9,490 bases of DNA from an uncultured Lachnospiraceae bacterium (GTDB taxonomy: Bacteria; Bacillota_A; Clostridia; Lachnospirales; Lachnospiraceae): NCBI GenBank assembly GCA_947175285.1, contig CAMWMM010000159.1, positions 1-9,490 of the forward strand, in the 5' to 3' direction. Of the stretch, positions 1 to 6,640 are shown one piece after another; position 1 is the stretch's first letter; every line of letters starts with the position of its first letter. Position numbers and translations under genes: made by a program. The notes below the pieces were generated by a model. The model ran no database searches and had not been told where the DNA came from. It saw nothing but the letters and a program-made list of their open reading frames with translations.

Positions 1-860
1 TATTCTTTTAATCCGGAGAAAATAATTCCCTGCTCCAGATAGTCCTGTCCCCAGACAAATACAAATACCGCCGGAATCAATGTAATAATGGATGCGCCAA
101 AAGCATATCCGGCTTGCGCCCATGTGATTTCAGGCAAGTATAGGGAAAGAGGCCATAATGCTTTTTCCTCCAGAAAAGCCATCGGCTGCTCCATCATATT
201 CCAATATTCCAAAAATCCCAACACCATTGCCGATAACAATCCGCTCTTTCCAAGCGGAAGCCCTATCTTCCGGAAAATGGTAAATTCCCCTGCTCCGTCA
301 ATCCGTGCCGCCTCCAGCAGCTGCATGGGAATACTGCGAAATCCCCCGTAGGATAAAAAAACTGGAAACGTAGAAAACACCGCAGGTAAAATCACCGCCT
401 GATATGTATTTAACATACCAAGTCTGTTGAGTACCAGATAACTGGAAAGCATTGTAACCTGAAAAGGCATCAGCATCAACACCACATACAGCACAAAAAG
501 CGTTCTGCTTCCTTTTACCTTATAGACCGCAAATGCCCAAGCCGCCGGTACGCCTACAAGAAGCTGCCCTGCCAGAATACAGCCGACCATCTTCATTGAA
601 TTCCAAAATAGCACAAAAAACTGCGGTGTCAGAAAAAGCAGCTTCCCATAATTTTCAAACGTAGGGTAATCAGGCACTAACTTCCAACTGATATATTCCA
701 TACTGTCTGCAAAAATCGGTGACAGATACTGCCGCAGTTCCCCGTTTCCCATTACGGAACCTGTCACTAACAAAATCATGGGCAGACAGACAAACACCGT
801 CGGAAGCAGCAATAGAATTGTCGTAATTTCTCGTTTTATATACTTAATCTTTTTCGTCAT
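1..860 (-). CDS. MalG-like carbohydrate ABC transporter permease (3' end at or just past the window edge)
   Basis: Inner-membrane subunit of a CUT1-type sugar importer, the partner of the MalF-like gene upstream. The frame is open from the ATG at 860 to the edge and gives 286 codons. The protein starts MTKKIKYIKREITTILLLLP and shows about six hydrophobic segments. The EAA loop that contacts the ATPase is at residues 183-202 (EAARIDGAG, then IFRKIGLP), as in the MalG family. The start is supported by an AGAGAGGA ribosome site at 867-874, six nt upstream; the other nearby ATG (867) is out of frame and soon hits a stop. The last complete codons read SGLKE, and the next codon begins TA, so it is Tyr or a stop. 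A family C-terminus of this kind usually ends here, so I suspect the gene is essentially complete. It lies 25 nt after the previous gene and is surely in the same operon. The sugar is unknown. Confidence 0.93.
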   Translation of the reverse strand, partial: MTKKIKYIKREITTILLLLPTVFVCLPMILLVTGSVMGNGELRQYLSPIFADSMEYISWKLVPDYPTFENYGKLLFLTPQFFVLFWNSMKMVGCILAGQLLVGVPAAWAFAVYKVKGSRTLFVLYVVLMLMPFQVTMLSSYLVLNRLGMLNTYQAVILPAVFSTFPVFLSYGGFRSIPMQLLEAARIDGAGEFTIFRKIGLPLGKSGLLSAMVLGFLEYWNMMEQPMAFLEEKALWPLSLYLPEITWAQAGYAFGASIITLIPAVFVFVWGQDYLEQGIIFSGLKE

Positions 861-885
861 ACGCCATCCTCTCTTATCCGCTCTG

Positions 886-1785
886 TTACTTTTCGGTTTC
901 ACTGTCCCATAAACGCTGCAAAAGCATAATAACGACAAATAAAAATCCGCCTACACAGACAGCCGCAGCCGCCATCTTATCAAAATCCAGATTGACAAAC
1001 CAGTTATTAAATAAATGCTGTAACAGATAAATATCCTGCTCCGGATAAGCCCCTGCCACCAGATAAGCTTCTCTGTAAATTTTAAAAGAATTCAGGAAAG
1101 AAAGTATTACTATCGTATAAAGGGTGCCTTTTAAATTGGGAAGTACAATCTTAAAAAAGGTCTGTCTTTCGGAAGCGCCGTCCACTCGTGCAGCTTCTAT
1201 CATTTCGTTTGAAATACCCAAAATTCCGGCAAGCCACAATACGACCGTATATCCCGTATTCTTCCAGATATAGCTGAATACCAGCACCCAGAACGCCGCG
1301 CTGCTTCCGAGGTAATCTTTATGTACTTCGCCCCATAGCCCGCTCGTTTCCCCAAGCCATGCCAAAAACAGATTTAGAAATCCCTGCTTATAAAAAAACA
1401 TTTTCCACACAATGACAATCGTTGCCGTAGGCATGGCAAGCGGAAATAAATATAATGACTTAATTACTCCCGCACTTTTCATCTTACTAATCGGTAATGC
1501 AATAATAAGACCGACAACAACCAGTAACGGAATACAGACAATCGTAAACCGGATTGTATTTTTAACTGCCAACACAAAAGCCTGATTTGTAAAAATCGTT
1601 TTATAGTTCTGTATACCGTTGAACTGATTCGTTACCGCCGTTGTGAAAGAGCGCTTGCATACATCCAGAAACGGAATCAGCACAAATACCAGCACCCCGA
1701 AAAAACTGGGCGCCAGAAACAGGAAAAATGCCCTTTGCAATTTTCTATTCCGCCATGTAAAGTGAAACTTTTTTCTCAATCGCAT
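886..1785 (-). CDS. MalF-like carbohydrate ABC transporter permease
   Basis: Inner-membrane permease of a CUT1-type sugar importer, 299 residues, normal for a MalF-type protein without the enterobacterial periplasmic insertion. A basic N-terminus (MRLRKKFHFTWRNRK) is followed by about six membrane segments, at roughly 19-40, 73-97, 107-128, 164-188, 218-235 and 269-291. The EAA loop is at residues 197-216 (EAARVDGASERQ, then FKIVLP) and should dock on a cytoplasmic ATPase. The C-terminal part contains IYREAYL and LLQHLFNNWF, which I associate with Clostridia sugar permeases next to very long binding proteins. The ATG lies 41 nt inside the 3' end of SBP-C and has an excellent GAGGAGG site at 1792-1798 with 6-nt spacing, so translation is probably coupled to SBP-C. 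No ATPase gene is visible; a shared MsmK-like subunit is the usual solution in Gram-positives (inference). Confidence 0.95.
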   Translation of the reverse strand: MRLRKKFHFTWRNRKLQRAFFLFLAPSFFGVLVFVLIPFLDVCKRSFTTAVTNQFNGIQNYKTIFTNQAFVLAVKNTIRFTIVCIPLLVVVGLIIALPISKMKSAGVIKSLYLFPLAMPTATIVIVWKMFFYKQGFLNLFLAWLGETSGLWGEVHKDYLGSSAAFWVLVFSYIWKNTGYTVVLWLAGILGISNEMIEAARVDGASERQTFFKIVLPNLKGTLYTIVILSFLNSFKIYREAYLVAGAYPEQDIYLLQHLFNNWFVNLDFDKMAAAAVCVGGFLFVVIMLLQRLWDSETEK

Positions 1786-4126
1786 TCACCGCCTCCTCAA
1801 GACTTTGTGTTTCCTGTATATAAGCTATTCCTGCTTCGTATACGGCGTTTTCCACTATCTCATTCTCATAATACGCAGTATCCACTGACTCCATATATTG
1901 CTTATAAACTGCAGCTTCTTCCTCCGTCGGCCAGTAAAGAACCAAACTAATATAATCTCCATCGTAGCTATTCGTAGAAACTGAACCGTACCTTCCGCTG
2001 CTGTCCACGTCTGCCGGCCATGCAAAGCTCTCATCAAACGCAGTTTTATTTACCGGCAGACTTCGATAAAAATACGACTGATTCTCTTTGCCAAGGCACA
2101 CTTTCAGAAAATCTTCAGCAAGTTCCAGCTTCTCCGAAGCCGCGTTGATACCAAGTAACGACTCCGCCCAGAACACATTGCCGCCCTGACCCTTCATAGA
2201 CGCCCATTTAGCATTTTCAAATCCGCCCGCCTTTGTAATAGACGTGATATTAAGATAATCAAAACAGCCAATTAACATCTTGTTACATCCGCCTACATAA
2301 TTCATTTGATTGATTCCTGCCATTCTGACATAGTCAGAATCCTCAAAAGAAGCAACTCCGTTATACATTACATAATCATTAGCCATGCTTTCGTAATTAT
2401 CAATTATCCTGTCCGGAATACCATCCATCTGTGCGTCATAAATTCTCTTCGTCTGCTGTAAAAATTCCCGAACCGTATCTTTATTGATTTCGCCGGAATC
2501 TGTCAGCCATGCCGGAGCGCAAGTCAGTGAGAATAAACGCAGGATACTCTTTTCCGAACAAAATCCAATCAAATCCTGTTCCGGATTATCTTCCCGTAAT
2601 CTTTCTATCATATCCGCAATATCCGTTAAGTCATTCACTCCGGAAAGGTATTTTTTGTCCGTCATCATGACGGGAAGCTTCACTTCACAAGGAACTGCAT
2701 ATAGCTGTCCATCCGTTTTCATGGCATCTACAATATTTCCAAACAGTTCCGCATCTCCGCTTAAACTTCCTACAATCGGATTCAAGTCAAGAAGCAGTCC
2801 TTTTTCGACATAGGAATCTATCGCCATATTGTCCAACAGCAGTACGTCAGGACCCTCTCCTGCAATAATTTTTGTATTCAGGGTCTTTAGCGCATCCTCT
2901 CTTGTAACGGAATTATCGCCCATTCCGCATGTAAACTCGATATAGACTTCCGGATGCTGAGTCTGATAAAGATTGATTGCCTGTCTCATCATCTCATTAT
3001 CTTCCAAAGCATATACGCTAAGCACTTCACCCGGTACGGTAGGAATATCCGGGTCATAAACATAATGTATTGCCTTACCGCCCGAAAACAACGCAAGAAA
3101 TTCATTATTTTCAAGCGCTAACATTCCCTGCAGCGCACAGGAAGGATTTCCGAGACTGCAAAGTTTTCCGTCGATAAGCTGTTCCATAACGCTGCCGCCT
3201 ATCACATGGCGGTATAATCCTTTTGCTCCTGCCAGATAGATAATATCCTCTTCCCCGAAAAAGAAAAACAAATCATAGGAATTCATATTACCGTATTGCC
3301 GGTCTTTATAATTTTCGGATATAAATTCGTCTAAAATTTCATCTTCTATATAATCCTTTTTCTCCATATCATAGAGCAGCAATCCGTCATAGCCATACGC
3401 ATCCATCACCATCAGATTCCCCTGAAACTGAATGAATTCAGGATGTCCCTCTTCTACCATAAGAAAAAGTTCGCTGCTGCCGTCTTCTTGCACCTCATAA
3501 ATATTGGATGTCCCTCTTGTCGTAACAAAAATCCTGCCGTTCTCCGCTATATATACATCATCCAGATACGCATCATCTTCCGTCAGCGCAATATCTACAG
3601 GGATTTCCGTATTATCAGGTTTAATAATAAGGAGCTGCGGATTTAATACGATTTGAGACCCCTCATCCTCGTTCTCATCATTTTCCATATTGTCTGAGCT
3701 GTCATCACTTTCCACATCCTTCTGATAGATAAGCCCGACCGTATTATCCATGCCTATTGCTATGTTCATGATATAGACGCCGTTCTCCATCATCTTCGTG
3801 CGCCATCTTCTGCTGTCTGTCATCCAGATTTTGCCGTCATCTCCGGTCTTCAGAAAATTTGTCCATGTATCGGATATCACAAGATTTCCGTTTGCCAGCC
3901 TATACAACCTATTTACGTCTCCGGATAATTTGCCCGATAAATCCGAAGCTTCCTCCACATAACGTCCCATCGCTTCCGGAGATAGTTCCCCGCTTCCTTC
4001 GCTGCCGCCTTGTGAAGTTCCCGCAGCACCATTACTATCCGTATTGCCGCACCCGCTTACGAAAAGCAATAATAGAAACGCCATAAACAATGCGGTTACT
4101 CTTTTAAATTTAATTCTATAAAACAT
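1745..4126 (-). CDS. SBP-C: propeller-fused extracellular solute-binding lipoprotein (third copy)
   Basis: Surface-anchored binding protein for the adjacent permeases. I use the ATG at 4126 (793 residues) rather than the upstream GTG at 4162 (805 residues): the ATG has AAAGGGGG at 4133-4140 with 6-nt spacing and leaves a normal signal peptide starting MFYRIKFKRV. The GTG has no SD and its leader would overlap the intercistronic hairpin. In the following, residues are counted from the GTG. Lipobox FVSGC with Cys38; Gly/Ser-rich tether to about 62; AMGRY motif at 64-68; predicted beta-propeller at about 78-379 with an Asp-box at 106-113 (TGDDGKIW); solute-binding domain from about 384 to the end (GEGPDVLLLDNM, LYAVPCE, IYDAQMD, LYWPTEEE). 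A strongly acidic insertion (151-168) lies in blade 2 and is absent from SBP-B. Its last 41 nt encode both this protein and the start of the permease, so it is the copy most tightly tied to the transporter. Confidence 0.93.
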   Translation of the reverse strand: MFYRIKFKRVTALFMAFLLLLFVSGCGNTDSNGAAGTSQGGSEGSGELSPEAMGRYVEEASDLSGKLSGDVNRLYRLANGNLVISDTWTNFLKTGDDGKIWMTDSRRWRTKMMENGVYIMNIAIGMDNTVGLIYQKDVESDDSSDNMENDENEDEGSQIVLNPQLLIIKPDNTEIPVDIALTEDDAYLDDVYIAENGRIFVTTRGTSNIYEVQEDGSSELFLMVEEGHPEFIQFQGNLMVMDAYGYDGLLLYDMEKKDYIEDEILDEFISENYKDRQYGNMNSYDLFFFFGEEDIIYLAGAKGLYRHVIGGSVMEQLIDGKLCSLGNPSCALQGMLALENNEFLALFSGGKAIHYVYDPDIPTVPGEVLSVYALEDNEMMRQAINLYQTQHPEVYIEFTCGMGDNSVTREDALKTLNTKIIAGEGPDVLLLDNMAIDSYVEKGLLLDLNPIVGSLSGDAELFGNIVDAMKTDGQLYAVPCEVKLPVMMTDKKYLSGVNDLTDIADMIERLREDNPEQDLIGFCSEKSILRLFSLTCAPAWLTDSGEINKDTVREFLQQTKRIYDAQMDGIPDRIIDNYESMANDYVMYNGVASFEDSDYVRMAGINQMNYVGGCNKMLIGCFDYLNITSITKAGGFENAKWASMKGQGGNVFWAESLLGINAASEKLELAEDFLKVCLGKENQSYFYRSLPVNKTAFDESFAWPADVDSSGRYGSVSTNSYDGDYISLVLYWPTEEEAAVYKQYMESVDTAYYENEIVENAVYEAGIAYIQETQSLEEAVNAIEKKVSLYMAE
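1792..1798 (-). promoter_or_regulatory. Ribosome binding site of the MalF-like permease, embedded in SBP-C codons
   Basis: GAGGAGG is formed by the codons for Leu-Glu-Glu of the SLEEAVN segment of SBP-C and sits 6 nt before the permease ATG at 1785. Translation of SBP-C must run through this site, giving coupled synthesis of receptor and permease. Confidence 0.7.
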
Positions 4127-4132
4127 ATTGTA

Positions 4133-4140
4133 CCCCCTTT
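4133..4140 (-). promoter_or_regulatory. Ribosome binding site that fixes the SBP-C start
   Basis: The minus strand reads AAAGGGGG, then 6 nt, then the ATG at 4126. This is the strongest SD of the region and supports the ATG over the GTG at 4162, which has no SD upstream. Confidence 0.75.
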
Positions 4141-4162
4141 GGTAAATAGTTCTTTCAAACAC

Positions 4163-4200
4163 AACAATTCCAAGGCTGTTTTCACAGTCTTAGAATTGTT
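4163..4200 (-). other. Intercistronic stem-loop between SBP-B and SBP-C
   Basis: The arms AACAATTC (4163-4170) and GAATTGTT (4193-4200) pair perfectly over 8 bp. In the minus-strand RNA the pairing continues with a U-G wobble and three pairs, then one A/C mismatch and three more pairs around a 6-nt UGAAAA loop. It lies between the SBP-B stop (4208) and the SBP-C ribosome site (4133-4140). No run of U follows, so it is not a normal intrinsic terminator. It could be a 3'-end stabiliser, a processing site or a weak pause that sets the ratio of SBP-A/B to SBP-C and permease. Confidence 0.55.
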
Positions 4201-4207
4201 TTCTGTC

Positions 4208-6619
4208 TTATTCCGCCATGTAAATGGCTATTTTTTTATAAATATTATTAACCGCCTCCTCAAGACTTTCTCTTCCCTGCAAATAAATGACACCCTCTTC
4301 ATATACCGCTCTCTCGATTACAGCATCCTCTATATACGGCGTGTCTGCTGACTCTACACATCTCCTCAGCCTTTCTACCTGACTCTCATCCGGCCAGTAG
4401 GTCACATATTCAAGACTCTCGCCGTCCTCATTTGAGGAACCTATATACCCATACTCACCGTTTTCACCTATATCCGCAGGATTTGCGATACATATTTCCG
4501 CTAATGCCGCTTTATTGACCGGCAGACCATAAAACAAATTTATCTGATTTTCTCTGCCAAGACACAGCCTGATGAAGTCTTCCGCCTGCGCCGCATAGGG
4601 CGATGTCGCATTGATACCTAGCAGGGTTTCGGCACAGAAAACGTTGCTGCTTTGTCCGTTCATCACAGACCATTCACAGTCTTCAAAACCTGCTACCCTG
4701 TTTGCGGAAATCAAGTCGCAATAACTCCAGAGTCCGCTCACGGTTCCTTTTATCACCTGCTCATAATTTCCGACATACTCCATGGAGTTTATACCGCTTC
4801 TAAAATAAATAGAATCTTCTCTTGTCTCTCCGGCGTACTGTATCCAGCTCTCATTACCACGCTTATAGCTGTCTATGATTTTATCCGGAAGTCCATCCAT
4901 CTGCGCATCATATATCCTTTTTGACTGTGTTAAAAATTCCGTAACCGCTTCTTTATTCAATGAACCGTCTGCGCCAGTCCATGCCGGAACACAAACCATA
5001 CCGAAGAAACGCAGGACACCTCTTTCCGAACAAATACTTATTAAGTTTTTCTCCGGATTTTCCTTTCGGAGCGTCTCTATCGTATCTGCAATACCCTTTA
5101 AATCTTTCATACCGGACAGGTATTTCTCTTTTGCCGATATGACGGGAATCTCTATTTCACATGGCATTGCATAGATACCGCCTTCCATCTTCATGGCATT
5201 CACAATATTTCCGAACAATTCCTCTTCCCCGTTTAATCCGGTAAGCATCGATGTCATATCCGCCAGAAGCCCTTTCTCAATATAGGAGGCAATCGGCATA
5301 CCATCCAATATCAAAACATCGGGACCCTCTCCTGCCATAATCTTCGTATTCAGGCTCTTTAACGCATCCTCTCTTGTAATGGAACTATCCTGACCCATGC
5401 CGACTTCATATTGTACAATGACTTCCGGGTTCTCCATCTGATAAAGTGAAATCGCCTGCTGTATCGTACTGCTTTCTTTCAGACTGTATACACTGAGTCT
5501 TTCAGCCGGCACGGTCGGCATATCCGGGTCATATGTATACCGTATCAGCCTGCTATCGTCAAATAACGCCAGAAATTCATTATTTTCCAATAAAACTACC
5601 GACAATATCCGGTGCGCCGGATTTCCGAATGTACTCAGGTTTCCGTCTATCACCTGCTCCATGGCGCTGCCGCCTATGACATGTCTGTGCAGACCTTTTT
5701 CTCCGGCAATATATAAAATATCCGTTTCTCCCGGAAAGAAAAACATTTCATATCCGTTATCAGTATTAAAATTATTTCCGCCCTTATAGTCATCTTTTAC
5801 AAAACTTTCAAGCGCCTCATCTTCGACATATTCTCCTTTTTCAATATCGTAGAGAAGCGGTGCATTGTATGTGGAGCCGTCCATAATGAGAAGATTTCCC
5901 TGAAACTGCATCAACTGCGGTGCACCGTTTTGTACGGTAAGAAACAATTCACATCTTCCGTCCTCTTTTATCTCGTATATATTGTCATTTCCCAATACAC
6001 TGATAAAGGCTCTGCCGCTCTCCGCTATCGCTGCTGCTGTCGGGAATAGCTGTTCCGTACCTGAAGAACGCTCTGCAGGAATCTCCGTCCCGTCAGGTTT
6101 TATAAGCAGACAACTTTGTGTATATCCTCCGTCTTCATCTTTGTCACTATAAATCACAACGGTCGTATTATCCGCTCCTATCGCGCTGCTCATAATGGAA
6201 TGGCCTTCTGCATTCAACCTGCTCCACCATCCGTTTTTTTCTTCCTCCCATGTTTCTCCATTGTCTTTAGAAACCAGAAACGGCATGGAACTGTCCGTAA
6301 TAATCAGCGTACCATCCACTAACCGGAACAAACTGCTGCGAAAGCCGCTGATACGGTCTGATAAATCCGTTACGTTTTCCACATAGCGCCCCATTGCCAC
6401 AGGAGATGCATTCTCGTCCTGTGTTCCCTGCACATTAGCATTGTTTTCCGTTTCACCCTGCACACTTTCTACTGTGCTGCCTGCATTCGTATTGTTTGTA
6501 TTATCTACACTCTCCGCCCCACTGTTACCACATCCGCTAAGCGCAGATACAAGCATCGCACATAACAGCAAAACGGATATCCATCTATTTATTTTTTTCA
6601 ATTTCTTTCCTCTTTTCAT
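4208..6619 (-). CDS. SBP-B: propeller-fused extracellular solute-binding lipoprotein (second copy)
   Basis: Paralogue of its two neighbours, 803 residues from the ATG at 6619. Signal peptide with lipobox ALSGC (Cys30), then a long Asn/Ser/Thr/Gln-rich tether (about 31-74), AMGRY at 75-79, predicted six-bladed propeller at about 85-374 with the best Asp-box of the three (SKDNGETW, 117-124), and solute-binding domain from about 375. Typical binding-domain signatures are ITREDALKSLNTKIMAGEGP, YAMPCEIEIPV, IYDAQMD and YWPDE. The start is uncertain. The ATG has only a weak AAAGG 16 nt upstream, whereas a TTG at 6601 (codon 7) has AGAGGA at 6608-6613 with 6-nt spacing and would give a leader starting (M)KKINRW with the lipid Cys at position 24, exactly as in SBP-A. 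The TTG start (797 residues) may be the real one. The gap to SBP-A is 21 nt (ATG) or 39 nt (TTG). Confidence 0.94.
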   Translation of the reverse strand: MKRGKKLKKINRWISVLLLCAMLVSALSGCGNSGAESVDNTNNTNAGSTVESVQGETENNANVQGTQDENASPVAMGRYVENVTDLSDRISGFRSSLFRLVDGTLIITDSSMPFLVSKDNGETWEEEKNGWWSRLNAEGHSIMSSAIGADNTTVVIYSDKDEDGGYTQSCLLIKPDGTEIPAERSSGTEQLFPTAAAIAESGRAFISVLGNDNIYEIKEDGRCELFLTVQNGAPQLMQFQGNLLIMDGSTYNAPLLYDIEKGEYVEDEALESFVKDDYKGGNNFNTDNGYEMFFFPGETDILYIAGEKGLHRHVIGGSAMEQVIDGNLSTFGNPAHRILSVVLLENNEFLALFDDSRLIRYTYDPDMPTVPAERLSVYSLKESSTIQQAISLYQMENPEVIVQYEVGMGQDSSITREDALKSLNTKIMAGEGPDVLILDGMPIASYIEKGLLADMTSMLTGLNGEEELFGNIVNAMKMEGGIYAMPCEIEIPVISAKEKYLSGMKDLKGIADTIETLRKENPEKNLISICSERGVLRFFGMVCVPAWTGADGSLNKEAVTEFLTQSKRIYDAQMDGLPDKIIDSYKRGNESWIQYAGETREDSIYFRSGINSMEYVGNYEQVIKGTVSGLWSYCDLISANRVAGFEDCEWSVMNGQSSNVFCAETLLGINATSPYAAQAEDFIRLCLGRENQINLFYGLPVNKAALAEICIANPADIGENGEYGYIGSSNEDGESLEYVTYWPDESQVERLRRCVESADTPYIEDAVIERAVYEEGVIYLQGRESLEEAVNNIYKKIAIYMAE
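6608..6613 (-). promoter_or_regulatory. Ribosome binding site suggesting a TTG start for SBP-B
   Basis: AGAGGA lies inside the first codons of the ATG-initiated reading, with 6 nt to the in-frame TTG at 6601. The upstream ATG at 6619 has only AAAGG 16 nt away. The TTG start also places the lipid-modified Cys at position 24, as in SBP-A. Confidence 0.5.
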
Positions 6620-6640
6620 AATGATATTTTTTTCGCCTTT

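Noticed and set aside
88..351. Plus-strand open frame of 87 codons, and other plus-strand frames such as 2484-2813, 4875-5174, 7386-7709 and 8105-8464
   Set aside because: They lie entirely opposite strongly supported minus-strand genes, have no recognisable domains or ribosome sites, and their composition is that expected from the antisense of binding-protein and permease codons.
1855..2037. Small minus-strand frame of 60 codons within SBP-C
   Set aside because: It is an alternative frame inside a well-supported gene, without a domain or convincing ribosome site.
4127..4162. GTG start at 4162 for SBP-C
   Set aside because: No SD precedes it, it adds a non-typical segment before the signal peptide, and the ATG at 4126 has an excellent ribosome site.
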